DNA of 64,000 nt, taken from NCBI RefSeq assembly GCF_006517235.1, contig NZ_CP041188.1, positions 2,108,001 through 2,172,000 on the forward strand. The letters are read 5' to 3'. This DNA comes from Pseudarthrobacter sp. NIBRBAC000502772. Its GTDB lineage: Bacteria; Actinomycetota; Actinomycetes; Actinomycetales; Micrococcaceae. Under the pieces are notes generated by a model that worked only from the letters and a program-made list of their open reading frames with translations, was not told the DNA's origin and did not search any database. Shown piece by piece: positions 36,534 to 46,378 of the stretch (position 1 is its first letter; every line of letters starts with the position of its first letter). A program made the position numbers and the translations under genes.

Positions 36534-37346
36534 ATGGCACGACTTGACCAGGCGCTCGTCGCCCGGGGCCTGGCCAGGTCCCGGACCCACGCTGCTTCGT
36601 TGATCGCCGAGGGCAAGGTGAGCTCGGCCGGGCAGGTCCTGTCCAAGGCGTCCCTCCAGGTCGACGACGGCAGGGACTTGTCGGTCGAGCACACGGAAGA
36701 GGACAGCTACGTCAGCCGGGCCGGGCACAAGCTGGCGGGCGCGCTGGACGTCTTCCCTGAGGTCACGGTTGCAGGCAAAAGGTGCCTGGACGCCGGCGCC
36801 TCCACCGGCGGCTTCACCGAGGTGCTCCTGCGGCGCGGTGCGGCACACGTGGTGGCGGTCGACGTCGGCCATGACCAGCTGGTCCCGCAGCTACGCGCCG
36901 ATGACCGCGTAGCCGTGCATGAAGGCATGAACGTGCGGTACATGGCGCCGGAGGACATCGGCGGCCGGGCCGAACTCACGGTGGCCGACCTCTCCTTCAT
37001 CTCGCTGACCCTGGTGGTCCTGCCCCTGGCGCTGTGCACGCAGCCGGGCGGCGACCTGGTGCTGATGGTGAAGCCCCAGTTCGAGATCGGCAAGGACCGG
37101 CTGGGCCGCACTGGCGTGGTCACCTCCGAGCGCGAACGCCGGATGGCAGTGGAAAAAGTTGCTAATGCAGCGCTCGACGCCGGACTGGACTTATGCGGCT
37201 TGGCGGCCAGTCCGCTGCCGGGCCAGGACGGAAACGTCGAATACTTCCTGTGGATAAAGCGCAGGATGACCCAAGACCTGCCTAAGATCGAAGAGCGCCT
37301 CGCAGCCATTGACGGATTGCTTGGCCGAATCTGGCCGAACCACTAG
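36534..37346 (+). CDS. tlyA: TlyA family rRNA (cytidine-2'-O)-methyltransferase
   Basis: A 270-residue TlyA: N-terminal S4 RNA-binding domain (ARLDQALVARGLARSRTHAASLI) and FtsJ-like SAM-binding methyltransferase (RCLDAGASTGGFTEVLLRRGA, VAVDVGHDQL). In mycobacteria TlyA methylates 16S C1409 and 23S C1920 and its loss gives capreomycin resistance. I chose ATG 36534, nine bases after AAGGAGA, rather than TTG 36528. NAD kinase and recN follow on the same strand. Confidence 0.95.
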   Translation: MARLDQALVARGLARSRTHAASLIAEGKVSSAGQVLSKASLQVDDGRDLSVEHTEEDSYVSRAGHKLAGALDVFPEVTVAGKRCLDAGASTGGFTEVLLRRGAAHVVAVDVGHDQLVPQLRADDRVAVHEGMNVRYMAPEDIGGRAELTVADLSFISLTLVVLPLALCTQPGGDLVLMVKPQFEIGKDRLGRTGVVTSERERRMAVEKVANAALDAGLDLCGLAASPLPGQDGNVEYFLWIKRRMTQDLPKIEERLAAIDGLLGRIWPNH

Positions 37347-37359
37347 AAAGCGGAACCCG

Positions 37360-38385
37360 ATGAGCAGGCGAGTACTTGTCCTTGCCCACACTGGCCGCGA
37401 GGAGTCACTGAAGGCCGCCTGGGAAGCCTGCGCCCAACTGCATGACTCCGGCATTGTTCCGGTCATGCAGGAGTCCGAACTGCGGGACATGGAAAGATTC
37501 TTCGGGCAGCTCACGCAGCCGGTGGAGATCCTGCACGACCACGTACAGCTGCCGGACGTCGAGCTGGTGATGGTCCTGGGCGGTGACGGCACCATCCTGC
37601 GCGCCGCGGAGCTGGTGCGGGAGGTGGACGTACCCTTGCTGGGCGTCAACCTTGGCCACGTCGGCTTCCTGGCAGAGAGCGAGCGGGCGGACCTGACCCA
37701 GACGGTGGAATGGATTGCCCGCCGGGACTACACGGTTGAAGAGCGCATGACCATCGACGTCCAGGTCTGGGTCCGCGGCCAGAAGATCTGGCACACCTGG
37801 GCCCTGAACGAGGCCGCTATCGAAAAAGGCAACCGCGAACGCATGATCGAGGTGGTGACCGAAGTGGACGAGCGCCCGCTGACGTCCTTCGGCTGCGACG
37901 GTGTGGTGGTGGCCACCCCCACAGGCTCCACCGCGTACGCGTTTTCCGCCGGCGGGCCCGTCGTGTGGCCGGAGGTCGAGGCCCTGGTGATAGTTCCCAT
38001 CAGCGCCCACGCGCTCTTTGCCAAACCGCTCGTGGTATCGCCCCGGTCCCGGCTGGCCGTTGAAGTCCTCACCCGAACCGGTGCCCAGGGGGTGCTCTGG
38101 TGCGATGGCCGGCGCTCCGTGGACCTGCCGCCCGGCGCCCGGGTTGAAGTGACCAAGTCGGCCACCCCGGTCCGGCTGGCCAGGACGCACCAGACGCCCT
38201 TTTCAGCGCGTCTGGTCCGCAAATTTGAACTTCCCATTCACGGCTGGCGCGGCCCCGTGCCGCAGTCGGAGACCATCCACACCGGACCCATCCCGATCGT
38301 CCGGACGCCGCGGCCCAGGCCGCCGCTCCAGCTTGCCTCCGGCGACCAGCCGGAGGACGATACCGATCCCGCGACCGCAAAGTGA
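37360..38385 (+). CDS. nadK: NAD kinase
   Basis: A 341-residue ATP/polyphosphate-NAD kinase making NADP. The signatures GGDGTILRAAELV, LNEAAIEKGNRERM and DGVVVATPTGSTAYAFSAGGPVV are complete. ATG 37360 (MSRRVLVLAHTGREES) lies 13 bp after tlyA; an upstream TTG frame overlapping tlyA has no support. A Pro-rich C-terminal tail of about 40 residues follows the core. It is located between tlyA and recN as in mycobacteria. Confidence 0.96.
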   Translation: MSRRVLVLAHTGREESLKAAWEACAQLHDSGIVPVMQESELRDMERFFGQLTQPVEILHDHVQLPDVELVMVLGGDGTILRAAELVREVDVPLLGVNLGHVGFLAESERADLTQTVEWIARRDYTVEERMTIDVQVWVRGQKIWHTWALNEAAIEKGNRERMIEVVTEVDERPLTSFGCDGVVVATPTGSTAYAFSAGGPVVWPEVEALVIVPISAHALFAKPLVVSPRSRLAVEVLTRTGAQGVLWCDGRRSVDLPPGARVEVTKSATPVRLARTHQTPFSARLVRKFELPIHGWRGPVPQSETIHTGPIPIVRTPRPRPPLQLASGDQPEDDTDPATAK

Positions 38386-38388
38386 ACC

Positions 38389-40128
38389 ATGCTTGAAGAA
38401 CTGAGAATCCGCGATCTGGGCGTCATCACCGACGCCACGCTGCCGCTGGGCCCTGGGCTGAGCGTCGTTACCGGCGAAACCGGAGCCGGCAAAACGATGG
38501 TGGTCACCGCCGTCGGCCTCCTGCTGGGGGCGAGGTCCGACGCCGGTGCGGTCCGGAGCGGCGCGAAGAGCGCCACGGCGGAGGCCGTCCTCAAGCTCGA
38601 CGCCGGGCATCCGGCGATTGCCCGGGCAGCTGAAGCAGGTGCCGACGTGGAGGAGTTCGACGGCGGCGCTGAGCTTATTCTTGCGCGTCGCCTCGGTGCG
38701 GACGGGCGCAGCCGGGCCTTCCTCGGCGGGCGGGCCGCCCCGGTGGGCGTTCTCGCGGAAATCGGTGAAACCCTCGTGGTGGTCCACGGCCAGTCGGACC
38801 AGATCAGGCTGAAGGGGGCGGCCGCCCAGCGCGGCGCCCTGGACAAATTTGCCGGCGATGCGCTGGCGGGCCCGTTGACCTCCTACCAGGCGCTCTACAG
38901 CCATTGGAAGGCCAGCCAGGCGGAGCTGGAAACCCTGCGCAGCGCCGCCCGCGACAGGCTCCGCGAGGCCGAGTCGCTGGAAGCCGCCCTGGCCGAAATC
39001 AGCACCGTGGATCCGCAGCCGGGGGAGGACGAATCCCTCAAGGCGGAGGCTGTGAAACTGGCCAACGTCGAAGAGCTCAGGATTGCAGCCAACACGGCGC
39101 ACCAGGCGCTCATCGCGGAGGACTACGGCGACGCGGGCGACGCCACCACGCTCGTGGACGTCGCGAAAAGAACCCTGGAGCACGTGGCCGAGCACGACGC
39201 CGAACTCGGCTCCGCCGCTGCACGGTTGGCGGAAGTGGGGTTCCTTCTCAACGACATCGCCACGGAGCTGGCCAGCTACCAGGCCGGGCTGGACTCGGAG
39301 GGCCCGGAACGGCTCGCCGAGATCGAGGACCGGAGGGCCGCCCTGGCCACGCTGGTCCGCAAGTACGCCCCCAGCATCGACGAGGTCCTGGTGTGGGCGG
39401 AAAACGCCCGGGTCCGCTTCGACGAGCTGCAGGATGACTCCACCAGGATCGAAGCCCTGGACGCGGACGTGGTCCGGACCGAAGCGGAACTGCAGACGCA
39501 GGCAGCCGCCGTCAGCAAGATCCGCGCCAAGGCTGCCAAGGACCTGTCCGGCCGCGTGAGCGCGGAGCTGAAGGCACTCGCCATGGCCGACGCCACGCTC
39601 GTCATCACCCGTGAGGCGGCCGCTCAGCTGACACCGCATGGAGCGGACGAGATCACATTCCTGCTGCAGCCGCACTCCGGAGCCCCGGCCCGTCCGCTGG
39701 GCAAGGGCGCCTCCGGCGGCGAACTCTCCCGCGTCATGCTGGCCATCGAGGTGGTGCTGGCCGCGGTGGATCCGGTGCCCACGTTTGTGTTCGATGAGGT
39801 GGACGCCGGGGTCGGCGGGCGGGCCGCCGTCGAAATTGGCCGCCGGCTGGCCATGCTGGCACAGCACGTGCAGGTCCTGGTGGTCACGCACCTGCCGCAG
39901 GTGGCAGCCTTCGCGGACCAGCACATCACCGTCACCAAGACATCCGTCAGAGGGGCCGACGGCGGCACCGCCAGCGGGTTCACGTCCAGTGATGTTCGCC
40001 TCCTCGACGGCCCGGAGCGTGTGCGGGAACTCGCCCGGATGCTGGCGGGCCAGGAGGATTCGGAATCGGCCCAGGCGCACGCCCAGGAGCTGCTGGACGA
40101 CGCGAAACTGCTGCCGTTGCGGGCCTGA
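38389..40128 (+). CDS. recN: DNA repair protein RecN
   Basis: A 579-residue SMC-like ATPase acting early in double-strand break repair. Walker [15 protein letters not shown] (about 28-40), a coiled-coil middle (180-370), the ABC signature [17 protein letters not shown] and Walker [22 protein letters not shown] near the C terminus are visible. ATG 38389 begins 3 bp after the NAD kinase stop. Length is typical. Confidence 0.96.
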   Translation: MLEELRIRDLGVITDATLPLGPGLSVVTGETGAGKTMVVTAVGLLLGARSDAGAVRSGAKSATAEAVLKLDAGHPAIARAAEAGADVEEFDGGAELILARRLGADGRSRAFLGGRAAPVGVLAEIGETLVVVHGQSDQIRLKGAAAQRGALDKFAGDALAGPLTSYQALYSHWKASQAELETLRSAARDRLREAESLEAALAEISTVDPQPGEDESLKAEAVKLANVEELRIAANTAHQALIAEDYGDAGDATTLVDVAKRTLEHVAEHDAELGSAAARLAEVGFLLNDIATELASYQAGLDSEGPERLAEIEDRRAALATLVRKYAPSIDEVLVWAENARVRFDELQDDSTRIEALDADVVRTEAELQTQAAAVSKIRAKAAKDLSGRVSAELKALAMADATLVITREAAAQLTPHGADEITFLLQPHSGAPARPLGKGASGGELSRVMLAIEVVLAAVDPVPTFVFDEVDAGVGGRAAVEIGRRLAMLAQHVQVLVVTHLPQVAAFADQHITVTKTSVRGADGGTASGFTSSDVRLLDGPERVRELARMLAGQEDSESAQAHAQELLDDAKLLPLRA

Positions 40129-40216
40129 CGGCGGATACCCCTTGATCGCAGGGCGCTTCGCCCTGCACACTGGATCATTTGGGGAGACAGTTCCTGATCG
40201 GGGAAAGGCTCAATTG

Positions 40217-41962
40217 ATGATAGGCTCGAATTCCGTGGTGCAGCGATCAAATTCCCGTGTAAATTCCCGGTTCCCGGGCTCGTCCAAGACGACCAAACAC
40301 ATCTTCGTAACCGGTGGTGTGGCGTCCTCGCTCGGTAAGGGGCTGACGGCTTCGAGCCTCGGTCACCTCCTGCGGGCACGCGGCCTGTCTGTAACTATGC
40401 AGAAGCTCGACCCCTATCTGAACGTGGATCCGGGCACGATGAACCCCTTCCAGCACGGCGAGGTCTTCGTCACCGACGACGGCGCCGAGACGGACCTGGA
40501 CATCGGACACTACGAGCGGTTCCTCGACGAAAACCTCGAGGGATCAGCCAACGTGACCACCGGCCAGGTCTACTCCACCGTGATCGCCAAGGAACGCCGC
40601 GGCGAATACCTCGGTGACACCGTCCAGGTCATTCCGCACATCACCGATGAGATCAAGCGGCGCATGCGGCTTCCGGCCGAAGGCAAAAACGCGCCGGACG
40701 TCATCATCACCGAAATCGGCGGCACCGTGGGCGACATCGAGTCGCAGCCCTTCCTCGAGTCCGCCCGCCAGGTCCGCCAGGACATCGGCCGCGGCAACGT
40801 CTTCTTCGTCCACGTCTCCCTGGTGCCCTACATCGGACCCTCGCAGGAGCTGAAGACCAAACCAACGCAGCACTCCGTGGCAGCCTTGCGCTCCATCGGC
40901 ATCCAGCCCGAGGCAATCGTGGTCCGCTCGGACCGCGAAGTCCCCGAACCCATGCGCGCCAAGATCGGCCGCATGTGCGACGTCGATATCGAAGCCGTCA
41001 TCGGATGCCCGGATGCCCCCAGCATCTACGACATCCCCAAGACCCTGCACACCCAGGGACTGGATTCCTACATCGTCCGCGCCCTGGACCTGCCGTTCAA
41101 GGACGTTGACTGGACGAGCTGGGACAAGCTGCTCGAAGCGGTCCACAACCCCAAGCACCACGTGGAAATCGCACTGGTGGGCAAGTACATCGACCTGCCT
41201 GACGCATACCTGTCCGTGACCGAGGCCCTGCGTGCCGGCGGCTTCGCCAACGACACCAAGGTCAAGATCCGCTGGGTACCGTCGGATGAGTGCGAAACGC
41301 ATGAAGGTGCCGTGGCGTCCCTGGACGGAGTGGACGCCATCTGCGTTCCCGGCGGCTTCGGCATCCGCGGCCTCGAAGGCAAGCTGGGCGCCCTGAAGTA
41401 CGCCCGCGAAACCAAGCTGCCGGTCCTGGGCCTGTGCCTGGGCCTGCAGTGCATGGTGATCGAATATGCGCGCAACGTGGTGGGCCTCGAAGGAGCTTCC
41501 TCGTCCGAGTTCGAACCGGACTCCAAATACCCGGTGATTGCCACCATGGAAGAGCAGTTGGACATCGTGGACGGCAAGGGTGACCTTGGCGGCACCATGC
41601 GCCTGGGCTTGTACGAGGCAAAGCTCGACGATGGCTCGGTCATTGCAGAGACCTATGGCAAGACCACTGTCAGCGAACGCCACCGGCACCGCTACGAGGT
41701 CAACAACAAGTACCGCGACCAGATCGCTGCCGAGGGCCTTGTGTTCTCCGGAACGTCACCGGACGGCAAGCTCGTGGAATTCGTTGAGCTGCCCCGCGAG
41801 GTCCACCCGTTCTACGTGGCAACCCAGGCGCACCCCGAACTGAGCTCACGGCCCACGCGGCCGCATCCGCTCTTCGCCGGGCTCATCAAGGCCGCCCTGG
41901 ACCACCAGAACGCACAGGACGCGCCGGCAGCCAAGCCGTTGCGTACGGTTGCCGCAAAATAA
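40217..41962 (+). CDS. pyrG: CTP synthase
   Basis: A 581-residue glutamine-dependent amidoligase converting UTP to CTP. The N-terminal synthetase domain has [16 protein letters not shown] and [15 protein letters not shown]; the C-terminal glutaminase has [17 protein letters not shown] with the nucleophilic Cys and [13 protein letters not shown]. The start is ambiguous: ATG 40217 follows GGGGAAAGG, while GTG 40235 or 40238 gives the more usual MVQRSNSRV beginning and sits 8 nt after TAGGCT. The core is unaffected. Confidence 0.96.
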   Translation: MIGSNSVVQRSNSRVNSRFPGSSKTTKHIFVTGGVASSLGKGLTASSLGHLLRARGLSVTMQKLDPYLNVDPGTMNPFQHGEVFVTDDGAETDLDIGHYERFLDENLEGSANVTTGQVYSTVIAKERRGEYLGDTVQVIPHITDEIKRRMRLPAEGKNAPDVIITEIGGTVGDIESQPFLESARQVRQDIGRGNVFFVHVSLVPYIGPSQELKTKPTQHSVAALRSIGIQPEAIVVRSDREVPEPMRAKIGRMCDVDIEAVIGCPDAPSIYDIPKTLHTQGLDSYIVRALDLPFKDVDWTSWDKLLEAVHNPKHHVEIALVGKYIDLPDAYLSVTEALRAGGFANDTKVKIRWVPSDECETHEGAVASLDGVDAICVPGGFGIRGLEGKLGALKYARETKLPVLGLCLGLQCMVIEYARNVVGLEGASSSEFEPDSKYPVIATMEEQLDIVDGKGDLGGTMRLGLYEAKLDDGSVIAETYGKTTVSERHRHRYEVNNKYRDQIAAEGLVFSGTSPDGKLVEFVELPREVHPFYVATQAHPELSSRPTRPHPLFAGLIKAALDHQNAQDAPAAKPLRTVAAK

Positions 41963-41987
41963 AATCGAATAAGTAGAGGACGGCGCG

Positions 41988-42650
41988 ATGCCCGGCACAC
42001 CTGAAACCCCACAAGCTGCACGGCAGGTTTCGGATGCACCGAGCCCGCGCCGTCTTCTGTCTACGGAGAAGGTCTATGAAGGCCGGATCTGGGATGTAGT
42101 CAGCGACAGCTTCCAGCTGAGCGAAACTGGGGAGTCCCTGACCCGGGACTACATCGACCACCCTGGCGCCGTGGCCGTCCTGCCCATGAACGATGCCGGC
42201 GAGGTTCTGCTGATCAGGCAGTACCGGCACCCCGTGGGCATGGACCTTTGGGAAATCCCGGCCGGCCTGTTGGATGTGGAAGGCGAGGATTTTGTGGCGG
42301 GTGCTGCCCGCGAACTCGCCGAGGAGGCGGACCTCGCGGCCGGCGAGTGGAACGTCCTGGTGGACTTCTTCAACTCGCCGGGCTCCTCCAGCGAGGCCAT
42401 CCGCATCTACCTCGCCCGGGACCTCACGGACGTGCCTCACCACGAACGCCATGAGCGGACCGATGAGGAGGCCGAGATTGAGTTCCACTGGATCGCTCTG
42501 GACGACGCCGTGGCCGCGGTCCTGGAAGGCAGGCTGCACAACCCGTCCGCCGTCGTCGGAATCCTGGCCGCCGCCGCGGCGAAAGCTGACGGCTTCGCCG
42601 GATTGCGTCCAGCGGATGCACCCTGGCCTGCGCACCCCAGCCAGCGTTGA
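41988..42650 (+). CDS. NUDIX hydrolase, ADP-ribose pyrophosphatase-like
   Basis: A 220-residue NUDIX protein. [25 protein letters not shown] and [11 protein letters not shown] form the ADP-ribose-type region and NUDIX box; the usual glycine after the EE pair (EExG) is Asp here (EEAD). NFNSPGSS-like [20 protein letters not shown] supports ADP-ribose hydrolysis to AMP and ribose-5-phosphate. It lies between pyrG and xerD, the place of Rv1700 in mycobacteria. The stop overlaps xerD ATG by one base. Confidence 0.9.
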   Translation: MPGTPETPQAARQVSDAPSPRRLLSTEKVYEGRIWDVVSDSFQLSETGESLTRDYIDHPGAVAVLPMNDAGEVLLIRQYRHPVGMDLWEIPAGLLDVEGEDFVAGAARELAEEADLAAGEWNVLVDFFNSPGSSSEAIRIYLARDLTDVPHHERHERTDEEAEIEFHWIALDDAVAAVLEGRLHNPSAVVGILAAAAAKADGFAGLRPADAPWPAHPSQR

Positions 42651-43633
42651 TGACGGCGAGTACTGAGGCAGAAGCCCCGACGCCCCCCGTCCGGCCACAG
42701 ACCGCCATCGACCTCGCCATCACCGAGTATCTGCAGCATATGGGCGTGGAACGCGGCCTGGCAGCCAACACACTCTCCGCCTACCGCCGTGACCTGGCAC
42801 GCTACTCCCGTTACGTGACGTCGGAGGGCTGCCAGGGCCCGGGCCAGATCACCCGCCACCACGTGACGGGGTTCCTGATGGCACTCAACGACGGATCCGA
42901 CGGCGGCACGGCCCTGGGCGTCCGGTCTGCTGCCCGGACTGTGGTGGCCGTCCGGGGGCTCCACAAGTTCTGGGCGCTGGAGGGGATCACAACGACGGAC
43001 CCCGCCAGCGACGTCCACCCGCCCATGCCGGGCAAACGGCTGCCCAAGGCCATCAGCGTGGACGAAGTCACCCGGATCCTTGAAGCCGCGGGCACGGACA
43101 CTGCCACCGGGCTCAGGGACCGCGCCTTGCTCGAATTTCTCTATTCCACCGGGGCGAGGATCAGCGAGGCCGTGGGCCTGGACGTTGACGACATCGCCCT
43201 GCACGAGGCCGAAGCCGGGCCCGCCGTGGTCCGCCTGTTCGGCAAAGGATCCAGGGAACGGCTGGTGCCGCTGGGATCCTATGGGGCGCGGGCTGTGGAC
43301 GCGTACCTGGTGCGCGGCCGTCCACTCCTGGCGGCGAAGGGCAAGGGAACACCCGCCCTGTTCCTGAACGCCCGCGGCGGCAGGATCAGCCGGCAAAGCG
43401 CCTGGACCATCCTGAAGGCGGCCGCGGACAAAGCCAACGTCACCAAGGATGTTTCCCCGCACACACTGCGGCACTCCTTCGCGACGCATCTGCTCGAAGG
43501 CGGCGCCGATGTCCGCGTGGTGCAGGAACTCCTGGGGCACGCCTCAGTTACCACAACGCAGGTCTACACCCTGGTTACGGCTGACACACTGAGGGAAATT
43601 TATGCAGCAGCCCACCCCCGGGCGCTGGGCTGA
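42650..43633 (+). CDS. xerD: site-specific tyrosine recombinase XerD
   Basis: A 327-residue tyrosine recombinase that, with XerC, resolves chromosome dimers at dif. The N-terminal SAM-like core-binding domain ([28 protein letters not shown]) and catalytic domain residues are in place: Arg in STGARISEA, Lys in [37 protein letters not shown] with the nucleophilic Tyr. ATG 42650 shares a base with the previous stop (TGATG). Context shows it is the housekeeping enzyme, not a phage integrase. Confidence 0.95.
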   Translation: MTASTEAEAPTPPVRPQTAIDLAITEYLQHMGVERGLAANTLSAYRRDLARYSRYVTSEGCQGPGQITRHHVTGFLMALNDGSDGGTALGVRSAARTVVAVRGLHKFWALEGITTTDPASDVHPPMPGKRLPKAISVDEVTRILEAAGTDTATGLRDRALLEFLYSTGARISEAVGLDVDDIALHEAEAGPAVVRLFGKGSRERLVPLGSYGARAVDAYLVRGRPLLAAKGKGTPALFLNARGGRISRQSAWTILKAAADKANVTKDVSPHTLRHSFATHLLEGGADVRVVQELLGHASVTTTQVYTLVTADTLREIYAAAHPRALG

Positions 43634-43650
43634 CGCCGGCGGCCAGGCTA

Positions 43651-43656
43651 TAGGGT
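43651..43656 (+). promoter_or_regulatory. -10 box before the MutT-like gene
   Basis: TAGGGT ends 7 nt before ATG 43664, the spacing expected of a leaderless transcript, although GGGGG just before the ATG could also act as a ribosome site. Confidence 0.35.
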
Positions 43657-43663
43657 TGGGGGC

Positions 43664-44137
43664 ATGACGTTTACCCCTGTCACCCTGTGCTTTCTCATCC
43701 GTGAGTCCGCCGGTGTGCCGCAGGTCCTGCTTGGCCTGAAGAAGACCGGCTTCGGCCGCGGCAAGGTGGTGGGACTTGGCGGCCATGTTGAGCCGGGGGA
43801 GACGGATGCAGAGGCTGCCTGCCGCGAAGTCCACGAGGAAGCCGGGATTGTGGTCCGGCAGGAGGATCTGCGCGACGCCGGTGTGGTGACCTTCGATTTT
43901 CCTGCCCGCCCGGAGTGGAACATGAGTTCACGGCTCTTTGTCGCAGCGAACTGGACCGGTCAGCCGGCCGAAAGTGCCGAGATCCGGCCGGAATGGTTCG
44001 ACGTCGGTGCCCTACCCGTGGAACGGATGTGGCAGGACGCAGAGCACTGGCTGCCGCTCGCGCTTGCCGGGTCCTTCTTGCGCCTGACAGTGGTCCTGAA
44101 CGATGACAACGAGACCGTCCGCGAAGTGCTGGACTGA
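43664..44137 (+). CDS. NUDIX hydrolase, 8-oxo-dGTP diphosphatase (MutT/MTH1)-like
   Basis: A 157-residue NUDIX enzyme with a perfect box, GGHVEPGETDAEAACREVHEEAGI. VLLGLKKTGFGRGKVVGLGGH resembles MTH1-type proteins that sanitise oxidised purine nucleotides, with the N-terminal Gly-Lys-rich strand. ACREVHEEAGI contains the three metal-binding glutamates. It ends the forward cluster and converges with prpC across a strong terminator. Confidence 0.9.
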   Translation: MTFTPVTLCFLIRESAGVPQVLLGLKKTGFGRGKVVGLGGHVEPGETDAEAACREVHEEAGIVVRQEDLRDAGVVTFDFPARPEWNMSSRLFVAANWTGQPAESAEIRPEWFDVGALPVERMWQDAEHWLPLALAGSFLRLTVVLNDDNETVREVLD

Positions 44138-44168
44138 TCACGGCCACCTCTGCGTTGGCGTAACGGCC

Positions 44169-44210
44169 GACGGCGGGCCGGCCACCTTCAAAGGTGACCG
44201 GCCCGCCGTC
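44169..44210. terminator. bidirectional terminator between NUDIX and prpC genes
   Basis: Two 20-nt arms (44169-44188 and 44191-44210) pair at 19 positions around a 2-nt centre. Located between convergent genes, it can stop transcription from both sides. Confidence 0.8.
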
Positions 44211-44225
44211 GTGCGTTCAGAGGTA

Positions 44226-45365
44226 TTACGGAACGTGCCGTTCGTCCGGTCCGTTGTACTCGCTCAGCGGGCGGATCAGGGAGTTGCTGGCTGCCTGTTC
44301 CATGATGTGGGCGGTCCACCCGGTGATGCGGCTGGCCACGAACAGGGGAGTGAACGTGGCAGTGTCGAAGCCCATCAGGTGGTAGGTGGGGCCGGCCGGG
44401 TAGTCGAGGTTCGGTTTGATGGCCTTGGCCTCGTCCATGGCCTGCTCGAGGCCGTTGTACAGCCCCAGCAGTTCAGGGCGGCCGTAGTGGGCGATCATCT
44501 TGTCCAGCGCGGCCTTCATGGTGGGGACGCGGGAGTCCCCGTGCTTGTAGACGCGGTGGCCGAAGCCCATGACCTTTTTCTTGTGGGCCAGTGCATCCTC
44601 CATCCAGGCCTTTGCCCGGGCGGCCGCTTCGTCCAGTGATTCCTCGGGCCGGATGCCGATCTCGTCGAAGGTGTGCATCACGGCTTCGTTGGCGCCGCCA
44701 TGCAGCGGGCCCTTGAGTGCGCCGATTGCGCCCGTTACTGCCGAGTGCAGGTCGGACAGGCTGGAGGTGATCACGCGGGCGGTGAAGGTGGAGGCGTTGA
44801 AGGAGTGCTCGGCGTACAGGATCATCGAGACGTTGAAGGCCTCCACGACCTCCGGGACCTGGTCTTCGCCGAACGCCATCCACAGGAAGTTTTCCGAGTA
44901 GCCCAGGTCGTCCCGGGGCTCCACGACTTCCTGGCCGCGCCGGCGTCGCTGGTCGTAGGCGACCACCGCGGGCATGGCGGCGAAGAGGTCCACGGCCTTG
45001 GCCATGTTGGCCTCGGGCGAGGAGTCCTCGGCCAAGGGGTGGCGGGCGCCCATGACGGATGCTGCGGTCCGGCAGACATCCATCGGGTGGGCGGTAGTGG
45101 GAATTGTGTCGACGATCTTCTTCACCACAGGATCAAGGGCGCGGCCGGCGCGCTCGCGGGCAGAGAACGCGGACAGCTCTTCAGGGGTGGGCAGTTCGCC
45201 GTTCCACAAGAGGAAGGCCACTTCCTCGAAGCTGCATTTGGCGGCGAGCTCCTGGACGGGATAGCCGCGGTACAGCAGCGAATTGGTGTCCGGGTTGACC
45301 TTCGAAACCGCGGTGTAGTCCACCACGACGCCGGCCAGGCCCTTCTTGATATCAACAGCTTCCAT
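44226..45365 (-). CDS. prpC: 2-methylcitrate synthase
   Basis: A 379-residue citrate synthase-family enzyme joining propionyl-CoA and oxaloacetate. The catalytic histidines and aspartate are in LYAEHSFNASTFTARV, GALKGPLHGGANEAVM and GFGHRVYKHGDSRV. The short length and KGLAGVVVDYTAVSKVNPDTNSL start match methylcitrate synthases, and its place after prpD and prpB decides the call; some citrate synthase activity is likely. ATG 45365 follows AAGGAGG. It is the last gene of gntR-prpD-prpB-prpC. Confidence 0.93.
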   Translation of the reverse strand: MEAVDIKKGLAGVVVDYTAVSKVNPDTNSLLYRGYPVQELAAKCSFEEVAFLLWNGELPTPEELSAFSARERAGRALDPVVKKIVDTIPTTAHPMDVCRTAASVMGARHPLAEDSSPEANMAKAVDLFAAMPAVVAYDQRRRRGQEVVEPRDDLGYSENFLWMAFGEDQVPEVVEAFNVSMILYAEHSFNASTFTARVITSSLSDLHSAVTGAIGALKGPLHGGANEAVMHTFDEIGIRPEESLDEAAARAKAWMEDALAHKKKVMGFGHRVYKHGDSRVPTMKAALDKMIAHYGRPELLGLYNGLEQAMDEAKAIKPNLDYPAGPTYHLMGFDTATFTPLFVASRITGWTAHIMEQAASNSLIRPLSEYNGPDERHVP

Positions 45366-45439
45366 GCTGTCCTCCTTCGTTCATTGGGCAAGCCCGGATG
45401 TGCCGGAATGCTTGCAGTCTCCTTGGTGGCTCTCGGGTC

Positions 45440-46345
45440 CTAGCGGACGCCGGGAATTTGGAAGTTGAAAACGCCGGTATCGAAGTGGTTGTAGGCCTCA
45501 TAGTCCACAAGGTCATAAAGTCGCGCACGGGTGAGCATATTCTCGACCTGTGCTTCCTGCGACCCTGTTGCCTTGATCGATTCCAGAGTACGCTCTGCTG
45601 CGCCCATGGCAATGCGCAGCAGCGTGACCGGGTAAATGACCATGTTGACGCCCACACCCTGCAGCTGGTCCACGGTGAACAGATCGCTCTTGCCGAACTC
45701 GGTCATGTTGGCAAGGATCGGCACGTCCACGGCGTCGCGGATGGCCTGGAACTCGGACAGGTCCTTCATTGCTTCCGGGAAGATGGCGTCCGCACCGGCT
45801 TCCACGAGGGCCCGTGCCCGGTCCTTGGCGGCTTCGATTCCCTCCACGGCGCGGATATCGGTCCGGGCCATGATGAGGAAGTTCGGATCGCGGCGGGCGT
45901 CGGCCGCGGCGCGGATGCGCTTGGTGGCCGTGTCCTGGTCCACCACGTTCTTGCCGTCCAGGTGCCCGCAGCGCTTGGGGTTGAACTGGTCTTCGATGTG
46001 GCAGCCGGCCAGGCCGGCGTTCTCCAGTTCCTGGATGCTGCGGGCCACGTTCATGGGCTCGCCGAAGCCGGTGTCCGCGTCCACCAGCGTGGGCAGGTCG
46101 GTCATGCGGGCGATCTGCCCGGCACGCGTGGCCACCTCGGTGAGGGTGGTCAGCCCGATGTCCGGCAGGCCAAGGTCATTGGCCAGCACGGCTCCGGAGA
46201 CGTAAACACCGGCGAAGCCCTTTTCCTCGATCAGCCGCGCCGAGAGCGGGTTGAAGGCGCCCGGGAACTGTTGGATGGTGCCGGACGCGAGCATGTCGCG
46301 CAGCGCGATCCGCTTCTGCTCCGGGGTTGTCTTGGAATACAGCAT
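45440..46345 (-). CDS. prpB: 2-methylisocitrate lyase
   Basis: A 301-residue isocitrate lyase-superfamily enzyme cleaving 2-methylisocitrate into pyruvate and succinate, the last step of the cycle. PKRCGHLDGK contains the catalytic KRCGH; LVDADTGFGEP and MARTDIRAVEGIEAA are conserved metal- and substrate-binding stretches. ATG 46345 with a GGAG ribosome site, 33 bp after prpD. The succinate produced links to the dicarboxylate genes nearby only through metabolism. Confidence 0.96.
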   Translation of the reverse strand: MLYSKTTPEQKRIALRDMLASGTIQQFPGAFNPLSARLIEEKGFAGVYVSGAVLANDLGLPDIGLTTLTEVATRAGQIARMTDLPTLVDADTGFGEPMNVARSIQELENAGLAGCHIEDQFNPKRCGHLDGKNVVDQDTATKRIRAAADARRDPNFLIMARTDIRAVEGIEAAKDRARALVEAGADAIFPEAMKDLSEFQAIRDAVDVPILANMTEFGKSDLFTVDQLQGVGVNMVIYPVTLLRIAMGAAERTLESIKATGSQEAQVENMLTRARLYDLVDYEAYNHFDTGVFNFQIPGVR

Positions 46346-46378
46346 CTGGTTCTCCTGTGCGGGGTGGGTAAGCAGAGC

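Noticed and set aside
42650..43633. Tyrosine recombinase as a sign of a prophage or integrative element
   Set aside because: It is the housekeeping XerD by sequence and by its overlap with core genes; no attachment-site repeats or phage genes are near.
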